Source: Micromussa lordhowensis
Lineage: Eukaryota; Cnidaria; Anthozoa; Scleractinia; Lobophylliidae
Assembly (NCBI GenBank): GCA_964020085.1
Contig: OZ026596.1
Span: 45,449,311 to 45,513,310, forward strand
Direction of reading: 5' to 3'
Length of the DNA stretch: 64,000 bases
Made by a program: the position numbers and the translations under genes. This document shows, one piece after another, positions 9,774 to 17,568 of this stretch; position 1 is the first letter of the stretch, and each line of letters begins with the position of its first letter. The notes under the pieces are model-generated. The model searched no databases. It was not told where the DNA came from and was given only the letters and a program-made list of their open reading frames with translations.

Positions 9774-9784
9774 ATATACTAAAC

Positions 9785-10009
9785 TTAAATAAATAATTCT
9801 TCTTCTTTATCTCTTAAGTAATCAGAATGTAACATTTTCAGATCTTTAATTAATAATAATATTTCATCCGAAATAGATTCGTTGTATTTTCTTTCAATCA
9901 TTTTTAAACATTCTAGTTTACTAGTAAGATTCTCTAATGAAAAATTTATGTTATTAAACTCATTATATATTTCTTTTGTTAATCTTCTCGTCGAACGATT
10001 TCTATCCAT
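9785..10009 (-). CDS. Small charged coiled-coil protein (74 aa)
   Basis: Not recognised. It is entirely helical in character, with heptad-like Leu/Ile spacing across residues 10-65, a basic N-terminus (MDRNRSTRR) and an acidic C-terminus. It lies between the ATPase and the long fibre on the same strand with 11-bp gaps. It begins after TAATATATGG, the motif seen at most starts, which supports it being a gene. It could be a small structural or scaffold protein. Confidence 0.65.
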   Translation of the reverse strand: MDRNRSTRRLTKEIYNEFNNINFSLENLTSKLECLKMIERKYNESISDEILLLIKDLKMLHSDYLRDKEEELFI

Positions 10010-10020
10010 ATATTACTAAA

Positions 10021-10659
10021 TTATATATTTTCATTGAAATTTTTTCTGATTGTCTTTTTTATCTTATCAATGTACGCAAAACTATAAGGCTCACTAGTCG
10101 CACTCTCGAATCGCTTCTTAGGTACATTGACTTCTTTACACATTCTTGCTGTCTCTGAATTACTTGGAGAGTCAAAAATACAAAAATGAGAGCAATTCAA
10201 CCTGATGTCTTTGGGAGTGAGATAATAAGATTGACTTAAATAGATTACACTACAATTTTTATGACGACCACCAATAAAATATTCAATTAGAGGTTTTTGG
10301 TTTCGTTCACAAACATAATCATCAAAGATGACTATTTTTTGGTTATCATTATCTAGGCTTTCCAGAGGAACGACATCACCATTACTCTCTTCTATGACAT
10401 CATAACCAGCCTCTTCTGAAATGGGTCGAAATGTTTCTAATATTTTTCTGTACTTCGGTTGCTCGAGATTTTTAGAAAACAAGTAAATCTTATCATAGTA
10501 GAGTAGGGGTTTATAAAGCATATGCATGAGAACGTTAGTTTTACCACAACCGCTTGGTCCACAAATTAACATTCGAAAAGTGTCTGAAGGCATATAAGGT
10601 AGCAGTCTTCGGAAATCGCTGTCATTATTAGAAGCTGAATCATAATTAGGAATTTTCAT
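10021..10659 (-). CDS. A32/FtsK-HerA-type genome-packaging ATPase (212 aa)
   Basis: P-loop ATPase of the kind that pumps DNA into capsids in poxviruses, giant viruses and Polintons. The Walker A motif GPSGCGKT is at residues 34-41 and Walker B IVIFDD at 109-114. A following beta-strand, VIYLSQS (138-144), supplies the polar residue usual in this superfamily. The length fits Polinton ATPases. It is divergently transcribed from the 347-aa gene across 44 bp of AT-rich DNA, and its start follows TATATAGATG. The gene is intact, with no missing catalytic residue visible. It probably acts at the capsid vertex during virion assembly, with the protease and capsid proteins encoded further right. Confidence 0.93.
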   Translation of the reverse strand: MKIPNYDSASNNDSDFRRLLPYMPSDTFRMLICGPSGCGKTNVLMHMLYKPLLYYDKIYLFSKNLEQPKYRKILETFRPISEEAGYDVIEESNGDVVPLESLDNDNQKIVIFDDYVCERNQKPLIEYFIGGRHKNCSVIYLSQSYYLTPKDIRLNCSHFCIFDSPSNSETARMCKEVNVPKKRFESATSEPYSFAYIDKIKKTIRKNFNENI

Positions 10660-10703
10660 CTATATAACTGAATATTATTTTTTAATATAAAAATCATATT
10701 AAT

Positions 10704-11747
10704 ATGCCTCATAATATGTCTCATAATATAAAAAATCTCTATAAATATATGAGTCTGTCAAATTGGAAACGATTAGCTCAGAAGCGGACTGAGACTGGAA
10801 AAATGAAGAATCAGCTATATGATGAGATCACTGAAGCGAAGATAAAGAGTAAGACTTCTGACCAGCGGATAACAAAATCATTTAGACTAGATGAAATCAT
10901 AGAGGGTTTAAGGGCACAAAAGCCTAAGAATAGACCACAAATGAGAATACGTCCTGCCCCAGCAGGTAAACCAGATGAAATTGATTATGCACCTGAAGTA
11001 GATCCATATGAAGATATGGATGTGGAAGGATTATTAGATCTCCAAGATTACGTAGCGCCGCAGACAGAAAAACAAATAGCTAAGATGCCTGAAGGGCCGC
11101 CACCAAAATATGAAATGGATCCTAGTTTTTGGAATCTAGAAGAAGGAGATGAATCTTTACCACCAGAATATGAAGAAGAACCTTCAGCTATAGAAGCACC
11201 ACGAGAAGAATTAGAGGGAGAAGAAGATGAAAGAGAAGCAAATAAGATTTTAGATCATTTGGAACTTCCCAACTATGATGATGTTGAACTGAGACTGGCC
11301 GAACCTGAAATGACTGCAACAAAACAACGAAATTATCTAGATAAAGTTGTAAAAGATGCTGAAAGGAGAAGAAGACAAGTAATTGCTTTTAAAGCAAACG
11401 CTACTAAAAAATTTAATAAAGGTGAGATTAATGCAGCAGAAAGAGATAGAATACATCAAAATTCAGACCGATTTAGAGGAGAGCTTAATGATTATATTAA
11501 GCAATATAGATATAAAAGCAAATCAACGAAAGGTTACGGGACCAAAAGAGGAAGTGGTGTCTATTTCTATAATGATGCTCAAGAATTACTAAAGAAATTA
11601 ACACTAATTATTGGTGAAATGGAAGCAGGCAATACAAGTGTCAAGATGAGAAATATGGGTCAAACTATCTTAGACACTCTATTACGAACAAAATCAATCA
11701 ATAAGTCGCAATATCAAAAGTTAGTGAAAAAATATTTTGGGGTTTAG
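10704..11747 (+). CDS. Acidic PPxY-containing virion-associated protein candidate (347 aa)
   Basis: The family is not firmly named. The basic N-terminal quarter is followed by a long acidic, Pro-rich, probably disordered middle (about 85-200) with two PPxY motifs: PPKY at 133-136 and PPEY at 153-156. These bind WW domains of Nedd4-type ubiquitin ligases in many viruses, including adenovirus protein VI. The C-terminal 70 residues look like a compact helical domain. The start used is the first ATG; ATG at 10749 (residue 16) follows TATAAATATATG and may be the true start. A GTAAAT..ATTTAC hairpin follows the stop. Position next to capsid genes suggests a virion role in entry or trafficking (inference). 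Confidence 0.72.
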   Translation: MPHNMSHNIKNLYKYMSLSNWKRLAQKRTETGKMKNQLYDEITEAKIKSKTSDQRITKSFRLDEIIEGLRAQKPKNRPQMRIRPAPAGKPDEIDYAPEVDPYEDMDVEGLLDLQDYVAPQTEKQIAKMPEGPPPKYEMDPSFWNLEEGDESLPPEYEEEPSAIEAPREELEGEEDEREANKILDHLELPNYDDVELRLAEPEMTATKQRNYLDKVVKDAERRRRQVIAFKANATKKFNKGEINAAERDRIHQNSDRFRGELNDYIKQYRYKSKSTKGYGTKRGSGVYFYNDAQELLKKLTLIIGEMEAGNTSVKMRNMGQTILDTLLRTKSINKSQYQKLVKKYFGV

Positions 11748-11769
11748 TAAATTATATTTACATTGATAT

Positions 11770-12537
11770 ATGGAGAGAGAAATCTCATTAAGCAGTTTTG
11801 CAGTTAAAGATGAACCTGGTAATCGACCTGGTGATTTTACTACAAGGTTTTCTAGAACTTTGGACTATGAACACAGTGATGGGGTTTGGTATATTGGTTT
11901 TAATAAAATTATTTCAATGGCTTTTACATGGACAAATATAAATTCTGGTTATAACAATCAAAAGATAGCTTACAGTAAAGACGGTGGGAAAACATTTACA
12001 GATATTGATTTTCCAAAAGGAGTTTGGGATTACATTGATATTGATAATTACATTAAGGAAAAGACTAAAATAGTTAATGGTGATGGTGATGAAGAATTTC
12101 CAATCACTTTAACTTTTGATGATTCAACTTTTAGAGTCTTAGTGACTTTAGACGCTAACTATCAGCTTGACCTGCGTAAATCTAATTTTGGTAAACTAAT
12201 AGGATTCGATAAGGTGATCTTAAGAGATGAGAGAAACGTTAGCACCAAAATACCTAACCTATCAGAAGATACAGATGTCCTAAATATTCATTGTGATTTA
12301 GTCTCTGATTCATTAGTAGATGGGAGAGAATCAGATATTGTTTTTAGTTTTGGTGTAGGAACTTTAAAACCTTCTTACAATTTTACCCTTGAACCGCGTC
12401 GTGTTATATTTAATCCTATCAATAAAACAAGAGTTTCAAGCGTTCGAATCTATGTAACTGATGGTTTAAGAAGACCAGTCTATTTAAATCATGCTAACAC
12501 TGCATTTTCATTAATCTTAAAAAAAGTTCCATTTTAA
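11770..12537 (+). CDS. Putative minor capsid (penton) protein, single jelly-roll (255 aa)
   Basis: A beta-rich protein of the size expected for the single jelly-roll penton of Polintons and adintoviruses, two genes upstream of the major capsid candidate. The N-terminus (MEREISLSSFAVKDEPGNRPGDFTTRF type, residues 1-27) and the repeated short beta-strand segments fit. There is no enzymatic motif. The start follows GATATATGG. No hairpin separates it from the next gene, only 6 bp away, so the two may be co-transcribed. The call rests on size, composition and position, not on a clear motif. Confidence 0.72.
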   Translation: MEREISLSSFAVKDEPGNRPGDFTTRFSRTLDYEHSDGVWYIGFNKIISMAFTWTNINSGYNNQKIAYSKDGGKTFTDIDFPKGVWDYIDIDNYIKEKTKIVNGDGDEEFPITLTFDDSTFRVLVTLDANYQLDLRKSNFGKLIGFDKVILRDERNVSTKIPNLSEDTDVLNIHCDLVSDSLVDGRESDIVFSFGVGTLKPSYNFTLEPRRVIFNPINKTRVSSVRIYVTDGLRRPVYLNHANTAFSLILKKVPF

Positions 12538-12543
12538 TTATAT

Positions 12544-12924
12544 ATGAAGTCAAGAGAGTTCAAAAAGATTTATCACCCAAGAACGGGACGATATGTCTAC
12601 AAACACCGTGGCAATGGAATTATCGTAGATAATCTTATGAAACCACTAAAACGAGTAGCTAGTGCTTTAACTGGACAGGTTTTAAAACCATTTGCTAAAA
12701 AAGCAATACAAGCTGGTGTATCTCATGCGGGAGAACGAGTTGGTAAAAAGGCTGCTGATAAAGTTATAGAGCGATCAGGTGAGCTTATCCGAAAAAGGCT
12801 GTCCTCAGGATCTAAAAAAGCGACAAAGTCAACAAAGTCAACAAAGTCAAAGCCAGGCAGAGCAAAGCCAAGGACTCAGGATGAAGTTAATGCACTGATT
12901 AATAATCTAATAGCACGCTCTTAA
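12544..12924 (+). CDS. Small basic core/minor capsid candidate (126 aa)
   Basis: A strongly basic protein: a GRYVYKHRGNG-type N-terminus, an amphipathic helix-rich middle (about 30-85), then a Lys/Ser/Thr tail with three tandem KST units encoded by a 9-bp DNA repeat (about 12825-12850). Its charge and its place between penton and major capsid genes recall the DNA-condensing or membrane-active small virion proteins of adenoviruses (pX, VI), but no homology is proven. The start follows TATATATG and the major capsid gene begins 8 bp after its stop. Confidence 0.62.
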   Translation: MKSREFKKIYHPRTGRYVYKHRGNGIIVDNLMKPLKRVASALTGQVLKPFAKKAIQAGVSHAGERVGKKAADKVIERSGELIRKRLSSGSKKATKSTKSTKSKPGRAKPRTQDEVNALINNLIARS

Positions 12925-12932
12925 ATTAAAAA

Positions 12933-14198
12933 ATGTCTGATAAAAAATATATAATGGCATTTAGATCACCAGAGAACGTTCAGAGAAACGAACTAGTGCA
13001 ATTTCGTCTTCAAGATGCTATAAGAGCTCCTGCCAATACTCAAGAGCAAAATAAGAAAGGATACAAATTTCATGTTACTGATCGTGGTATTATGCTTGAT
13101 TGGTTTAACGCCTTTTTTGAAGTGCGATTCAGATTAGACCTTAAAGCAAATGGTGGAGACAATGCAGACGCCAGAACAACAATTATTAATGGATCGCATT
13201 CATTAATTAAGCATATGGTTATTAAGAGTGCTGGAAAAATCGTCTATGACACTGATAATCTTCATCTTGTAACTTTTGCAAAAAATCTTTTAGAATATTC
13301 AGATGATTTTGGGCGTAGTACAGCCAAAAATAGCTTATGGTATTTAGATACAGATGCCACTTCAGATGATACAAACACTGGTTTGGAAAGTAGGCGTTTA
13401 TTAACAGCTAACAGAGCTCATGTTAATACAAGTATTCCATTAAATAGGTATTCTTTTTTCGAAGAATTAGAAGGACGATTGTTACCACCAATGGATCTCC
13501 AATTTGAAATAGAACTTACACCTGACGCTGAAGTATTATATGGGGCAGTTGATACATTGAGATTAGTAATTGATCGTTTTTATCTATGGGTACCCCGACT
13601 AGAACCAAAAGATGCTCTTATGACTAAATTCATCAGTGAATACCAAAAACCCAGTAAATGGAAATACCTCAAAGAAATGTACCAAACTTCAGATACTACC
13701 AGAAACAGTGGTGATTTCAGAATCTCAGCTAGTATTGATAAAGTAAAGCATGTTTTCCTCTACTTCCAGAGACTTAAGACAAATGATATGACAGCAAATC
13801 CTTATATTTTTGATACTTTTAAACTGAACGCAGCCAATAATAATAGTCATCTTGCTACTTGTCGTCTTGAATATGGTAATGGTGTCTTCTATCCAGAACT
13901 TGAATATGATACAGAAAGTAAAACAAGAATCTATTATGATTTAATGAATTATTCATGGAAAAAGAATGATTATAATACAGGTACTCAATTGAATATCGCT
14001 AATTTTTCGAGTCTTTACCCAATGTTATATTTTGACCTGACTTATCAAACAGAACAGGTAAGCAGAGATCCAAAGCAACTGAACATAAGATTTCGCCTCT
14101 CACAAGCAGCAGGGGCTGATTTTAGAGTGCATGCAATTGTTCTCTATGAAGAAGATGTTGTTGTTGATAAAGTGGGAGATCAATTAGTAATAGTTTAG
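12933..14198 (+). CDS. Putative major capsid protein (hexon-like, 421 aa)
   Basis: A beta-rich protein with the general look of Polinton/adintovirus major capsid proteins, which use a double jelly-roll fold to form hexagonal capsomers. It is shorter than many (often about 500-650 aa), which suggests short surface loops. It lies in the expected cluster with penton, small basic protein and protease. The start is set by the spacing from the previous stop; unlike its neighbours it lacks a TATATA motif at the ATG, so it may be read from an upstream promoter. A 14-nt perfect palindrome, GTAAAATATTTTAC, directly follows the stop and may mark the transcript end. The frame is intact throughout. Confidence 0.82.
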   Translation: MSDKKYIMAFRSPENVQRNELVQFRLQDAIRAPANTQEQNKKGYKFHVTDRGIMLDWFNAFFEVRFRLDLKANGGDNADARTTIINGSHSLIKHMVIKSAGKIVYDTDNLHLVTFAKNLLEYSDDFGRSTAKNSLWYLDTDATSDDTNTGLESRRLLTANRAHVNTSIPLNRYSFFEELEGRLLPPMDLQFEIELTPDAEVLYGAVDTLRLVIDRFYLWVPRLEPKDALMTKFISEYQKPSKWKYLKEMYQTSDTTRNSGDFRISASIDKVKHVFLYFQRLKTNDMTANPYIFDTFKLNAANNNSHLATCRLEYGNGVFYPELEYDTESKTRIYYDLMNYSWKKNDYNTGTQLNIANFSSLYPMLYFDLTYQTEQVSRDPKQLNIRFRLSQAAGADFRVHAIVLYEEDVVVDKVGDQLVIV

Positions 14199-14250
14199 TA
14201 AAATATTTTACATTAAAATTAAGCGTCTTAGAAAAAATATTTTAATATAA

Positions 14251-14260
14251 TATATATATG
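14251..14260 (+). promoter_or_regulatory. TATATATATG start-proximal promoter-like motif
   Basis: A clean example of the motif shared by most genes in the element: an alternating TA stretch running straight into the start codon at 14258. The same arrangement is seen at 11770, 12544, 23016 and, on the minus strand, 6387, 9773 and 10009. Confidence 0.6.
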
Positions 14261-14980
14261 AGTGTTAAAGCCAGACAGAACGAAAGTCAGAACAAAGAAG
14301 AAATAGTCGATTTTCTCCATATTGACACTTCAAAGATAACTTTTAAAAAACCAAAGCCAAATAAGCACAATGGAACACAGATTGGAATATTATACAATGG
14401 AAGGACATTATTTGTTAAATATAAAGGATATACTCCGTTCGGTTTAAAAGAAAATTATGATAAAAATGGAGAATATCAAGGTACTAGCATGCAAATTAAT
14501 TGTGATGGGGAATATCTAGAAAAAGCCAAAGAATTAGACGAATTTTTTATTGATTATTTATATTCTTTAAAGAACAATAAAAAAATACATAGAGAAGCTG
14601 TAGCGGGATATGATGAACACGGTCAAGGTGGTTCTTGGAAAAGAATCTGTAAAAAACCGTATAAAATTGTTGATGAAGAAAGAGTATATCAAGATTACCC
14701 ATCAAAGATGGAGTTTTCACTATTTTTTAGAAATGATCGAATAGCTACAAAATTTTATACATGGGATGGGGAAAATTTAGGATATGATTCAGTAAAAATT
14801 GGTCCAAATAGTAAAGTGAAATTTATTGCTTCCTGGTTTTCAATTACAACAGGAACTTTTGGAGCTACTGTAAAACCAAAATTAATGCAAGTATCATATC
14901 GAGAAGTAGAAGATATTTTCGATAACTTCATCTTAGATGATGAAGAAGAAGATGTTCTATCTATTGGATCTGATTTATAA
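14258..14980 (+). CDS. Uncharacterised protein, possible OB-fold single-strand DNA-binding type (240 aa)
   Basis: Beta-rich and charged, with a very acidic C-terminal tail (about 225-238), a feature common in viral and phage single-strand DNA-binding proteins. Motif-like stretches include YTPFGLKE near residue 60 and FGATVKPKLMQV near 210. This order of conserved pieces recalls a family of giant-virus proteins listed as DUF5871, from memory and unverified. If right, it would serve DNA replication with PolB. It starts exactly at TATATATATG. It could also be a structural protein, since it sits between the capsid and protease genes. Confidence 0.6.
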   Translation: MSVKARQNESQNKEEIVDFLHIDTSKITFKKPKPNKHNGTQIGILYNGRTLFVKYKGYTPFGLKENYDKNGEYQGTSMQINCDGEYLEKAKELDEFFIDYLYSLKNNKKIHREAVAGYDEHGQGGSWKRICKKPYKIVDEERVYQDYPSKMEFSLFFRNDRIATKFYTWDGENLGYDSVKIGPNSKVKFIASWFSITTGTFGATVKPKLMQVSYREVEDIFDNFILDDEEEDVLSIGSDL

Positions 14981-15023
14981 CAACTATTCCAAAGTCATAG
15001 ACTGTGCCTTTGTCACAGAATAA

Positions 15024-15061
15024 ATATTATTTAGGAATTTAAAAAAGTCCCTAAATAATAT
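15024..15061 (+). terminator. 12-bp-arm hairpin between the OB-fold-like gene and the next gene
   Basis: ATATTATTTAGG (15024-15035) pairs with CCTAAATAATAT (15050-15061) across a 14-nt loop. It lies between two genes, just before the start at 15065. It could end the upstream mRNA or lie in the downstream leader. Confidence 0.55.
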
Positions 15062-15064
15062 ATA

Positions 15065-15820
15065 ATGACTGAACTACATAAAATTTCTGTAAAACTTTCT
15101 CAAGGTCAAAAAAGAAAACTAACTAAAGCTTACAGACACAGAGAAGAAATAAGTTTACGCTTAAGTAAAAATGCGTTAAGTGGTTCCGATGTCCTTATGG
15201 TACCAATGAATACTGTTAAGAGACTAGCTAAAGCCAAATCAATGGATCGAGGAATGGTAATTACTATATCAAAGTATAATATCAGGCGTCAATCTGGGTC
15301 TGGTATCTTTAGTTCAATATTGCCAGTATTAAGGAATGTAGCACCAACTATCGGTAAAACACTAGGATTGTCTGCCCTAGCAGGGTTAGCTTCTGAAGGT
15401 GCTAGCCAAATAGTTAAGAAAATAAGTGGTGGACAAATGTTTCAAGTACCAAATAATAAACTATTTATGTTAGCTCAATTGGGTGATCTACTAACTAAAG
15501 GACAAATAGGAGATTTAGCCCGAGCTCATAAATTAGGAGAAGACTTACTTTTCAAAATGACACAACGACAAGTAGGTAATGGTATTGGAACGTTAATAGC
15601 TAGTATTGGTATCCCAATGCTTATTGATGCATTAAAAGGAGGAAGTATAAAAGGTGGAAATCCTAGAATGGGCGGTCCAAGATCAAATCTTGTAAAAGCT
15701 GGAAATCCTAGAATGGGTGGTCCAAGATCAAATGGGGGAGCAGCAGTAATGCCTATGGCTCCACCACCTTTTATTGGTACATGGGGCAGAGGAAAAAAAA
15801 AAAAATGTAAAAAAGCCTAG
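15065..15820 (+). CDS. Glycine-rich basic/hydrophobic virion protein candidate (251 aa)
   Basis: The N-terminal 75 residues are basic and polar (HKISVKLSQGQKRKL-type). A Gly/Ala/Leu/Ile-rich segment follows (about 80-120 and 170-190) that could insert into membranes, then a duplicated GNPRMGGPRSN unit and a Lys-rich end. LKGG-S and IKGG-N near residues 193-200 fit the adenain cleavage consensus. Resemblance to membrane-active or core proteins of adenoviruses is by character only. The 3' end runs through 13 A residues (15793-15805) into the protease frame, one base out of register. In related elements I recall such a protein being continuous with the protease, so this junction may be a frame break or recoding site. 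Confidence 0.68.
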   Translation: MTELHKISVKLSQGQKRKLTKAYRHREEISLRLSKNALSGSDVLMVPMNTVKRLAKAKSMDRGMVITISKYNIRRQSGSGIFSSILPVLRNVAPTIGKTLGLSALAGLASEGASQIVKKISGGQMFQVPNNKLFMLAQLGDLLTKGQIGDLARAHKLGEDLLFKMTQRQVGNGIGTLIASIGIPMLIDALKGGSIKGGNPRMGGPRSNLVKAGNPRMGGPRSNGGAAVMPMAPPPFIGTWGRGKKKKCKKA

Positions 15821-15857
15821 CCCCAACCACCGACCTAAATTCCATAAAGATATCCCA

Positions 15858-16292
15858 ATGAGTAATTTTGATCTTTTAGATTGGTGTCAATACTTGAAGA
15901 TACCTATCAAGAATGTTTTAAGTAGAGATCAGACTGTACCACATAATCATAAGTTAGCGCTTTTTATTTATAATTTAGAACCTCATTATATGAGTGGTAG
16001 TCATTGGGTTACAACCTATGTTCGTGATGGTACAATAAATTACTTTGACTCTTTTGGTATGCCCCCTTTTCAAGAGTTGGTAAACCATGCAAAAGAGAAA
16101 AACTTAAATTTATTACACCAAAACAGTCAAATACAGAATCTCAATCCTACAACCTGTGGCTATTTTTGCTTGTATTTCTTGAATGAAATGCATAAAGGAA
16201 TCTCTTATTTAGATTTAATGCAAGTTTTTAGCTTTGACACCAAAGAGAATGAAAAATTCATAGAAAATTACATTAGTAAATTGCTTAGGTAG
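15858..16292 (+). CDS. Adenain-type cysteine protease (144 aa from first ATG)
   Basis: Maturation protease of adenoviruses, virophages and Polintons (C5/Ulp1-like fold). The catalytic residues are in order: His49 in GSHW, Asp64 in YFDSFG, an oxyanion Gln93, and Cys100 in TTCGYF, seven residues after Gln93 as in adenain. The frame is open further upstream to 15774, overlapping the preceding gene, but contains no earlier ATG. Translation may start at 15858 or enter by frameshift at the A-run. It would cleave capsid precursors at (M/I/L)xGG-x or (M/I/L)xGx-G; such sites occur in three neighbouring proteins. Its 3' end overlaps a small leftward ORF by 8 bp. Confidence 0.93.
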   Translation: MSNFDLLDWCQYLKIPIKNVLSRDQTVPHNHKLALFIYNLEPHYMSGSHWVTTYVRDGTINYFDSFGMPPFQELVNHAKEKNLNLLHQNSQIQNLNPTTCGYFCLYFLNEMHKGISYLDLMQVFSFDTKENEKFIENYISKLLR

Positions 16293-16476
16293 TTTGTTGG
16301 ATTTGTTTGATTTGTCGGATTTTTTTTAAATCTCGTTTCAAACTATTTCTCATATTTCTCACTCTTTTAGTTTCTCCAGAACAACATAAAAAGGCAATTT
16401 TTCTATAAAGAAGTTTGTAATGTTTATACATCGCTTCTATTCTACGTATTTCATTGTCAATTTCAATTTCTTCCAT
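16285..16476 (-). CDS. Small basic helical protein on the opposite strand (63 aa)
   Basis: Not recognised. It is the only leftward ORF inside the rightward gene block. It overlaps the protease end by 8 bp and starts after TATTATAATGG, a weak form of the element's start motif. The protein is charged and helical, with a CC pair at about residues 31-32 and a basic C-terminal half. Real gene status rests on the motif and on how neatly it fills the gap. Confidence 0.45.
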   Translation of the reverse strand: MEEIEIDNEIRRIEAMYKHYKLLYRKIAFLCCSGETKRVRNMRNSLKRDLKKIRQIKQIQQTT

Positions 16477-16510
16477 TATAATAATATATAAAAAAATAAT
16501 AAAAATTATT

Positions 16511-16519
16511 ATATAGATG
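16511..16519 (+). promoter_or_regulatory. ATATAGATG start-proximal promoter-like motif
   Basis: The TATAGATG variant of the shared start motif, also present at 18576 and 18831 and on the minus strand at 10659 and 5090. Confidence 0.5.
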
Positions 16520-16744
16520 AAAAGCTATTGTGTCAAACAACGTAAACAGACAGAGTGCGTTCCTGGTTCAGAAAGTGTTGTACAGACAAGAAATGGTCGT
16601 ACCATGATGCGATGTAAATGCGCAGAATGCGGGATAACAAAAACTAAATTTGTTAAGTCAGGGGTAAGTAGAAAAGGAAAAGGGCTATTACTGGGTAAAA
16701 ACAGTCCATTTAAGGGAATTCCCCTCATAGGAGCTATATTATAG
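16517..16744 (+). CDS. Zinc-ribbon-like small protein with hydrophobic C-tail (75 aa)
   Basis: The first 45 residues are a close relative of the N-terminus of the next gene (16846): Cys at 5, 14, 33, 35 and 38 line up, ending CxCxxCGITK, which suggests a small zinc-binding fold. The C-terminal part is different: a Gly/Leu-rich tail beginning KGKGLLLGKN and ending in a hydrophobic IPLIGAIL. I recall similar tails at the ends of other Polinton virion proteins, unverified. A tandem duplication has placed the two genes side by side. The start follows ATATAGATG and three hairpin repeats follow the stop. Confidence 0.7.
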   Translation: MKSYCVKQRKQTECVPGSESVVQTRNGRTMMRCKCAECGITKTKFVKSGVSRKGKGLLLGKNSPFKGIPLIGAIL

Positions 16745-16798
16745 TAAAGGAACTTTACAATAGTAAAGGAACTTTACAATAGTAAAGGAAATTTACAA
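16742..16798 (+). repeat. Three tandem 19-bp hairpin repeats after the small zinc-ribbon gene
   Basis: The unit TAGTAAAGGAACTTTACAA is repeated three times (16742, 16761, 16780; the last with one change), followed by a decayed fourth. Each unit folds as GTAAAG/CTTTAC. The first overlaps the stop codon of the 75-aa gene. Probable transcript-end signals multiplied by slippage. Confidence 0.8.
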
Positions 16799-16845
16799 TA
16801 GTTAACAATAGATTAACATATATTTATTATAATATTAATTAATAT

Positions 16846-17568
16846 ATGTTATCTTATTGTGTTCGACAAAGAAAAAGGACAGAATGTGTACCTAATTCTG
16901 AAACTTTTGTAATTACAAAAAATGGTAGAAATGCAATGCGATGTATTTGTGCTGAATGTGGAATTACAAAATTTCGTTTTATATCAAAAGGAGAAATGCA
17001 AGGAAGCGGTTTTGATGAACTAATTGTCAAAGGGTTGGCTGCTGGTGCAAAAGGATTGTACAACCTAGGTAAAAAAGGAGCTAGTAGAGCAATAAAATCT
17101 GACTATGTAAAAGACAAAGTTAAAGGCATTGGTAAAAGGTATTTGAATAGAGCAATTGACTCTCTGGCTGATGATATTTCTAAAAAAATCTCTGGAAGGG
17201 GAAGGGGAAGGGGTCTCGATATTCATAAAGCAATAGGTAAGTTACCTAAACCGAAAGCTGGTTGGACTCTTCCAGGACACAAATATACTGGTCCTTACAA
17301 TGATTTAGAAAAACAAGTAAAATGGGATCGTGATACTGGCCAAATCTATGAAATCTATGATCAGCCAACAGGTAAGACAGATGCTATAGCCATGCAACAC
17401 GATGTTGATTACTCAGTATGTGCTGATAAGGGAGGTAATGTAAAATCATGTAAAAATGTGGCTGACAAGAAAATGGTCCGAGCTCTAGATGCAATTCCCT
17501 GGAATGAGAGACAGTGGGGTCATTGGCTGGCTAGAAACACTATTAATACAAAGCAAAACTTGGTTTAG
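16846..17568 (+). CDS. Zinc-ribbon plus parvovirus-type phospholipase A2 minor virion protein (240 aa)
   Basis: The N-terminal 45 residues form the CxCxxC zinc-ribbon-like unit shared with the preceding gene. A basic Gly/Arg linker (about 110-123) follows. The C-terminal half has PLA2 hallmarks: a calcium-loop-like YTGPYN (147-152), catalytic QHDVDY with His185-Asp186, and a later Asp207. In parvoviruses this activity opens the endosome during entry; the same role is inferred. MQGS-G (51-55) and ISGR-G (116-120) fit the adenain consensus and could free the PLA2 domain. The frame stops at 17566 while the integrase frame, one base off, is already open, so the two may once have been one ORF. Confidence 0.88.
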   Translation: MLSYCVRQRKRTECVPNSETFVITKNGRNAMRCICAECGITKFRFISKGEMQGSGFDELIVKGLAAGAKGLYNLGKKGASRAIKSDYVKDKVKGIGKRYLNRAIDSLADDISKKISGRGRGRGLDIHKAIGKLPKPKAGWTLPGHKYTGPYNDLEKQVKWDRDTGQIYEIYDQPTGKTDAIAMQHDVDYSVCADKGGNVKSCKNVADKKMVRALDAIPWNERQWGHWLARNTINTKQNLV

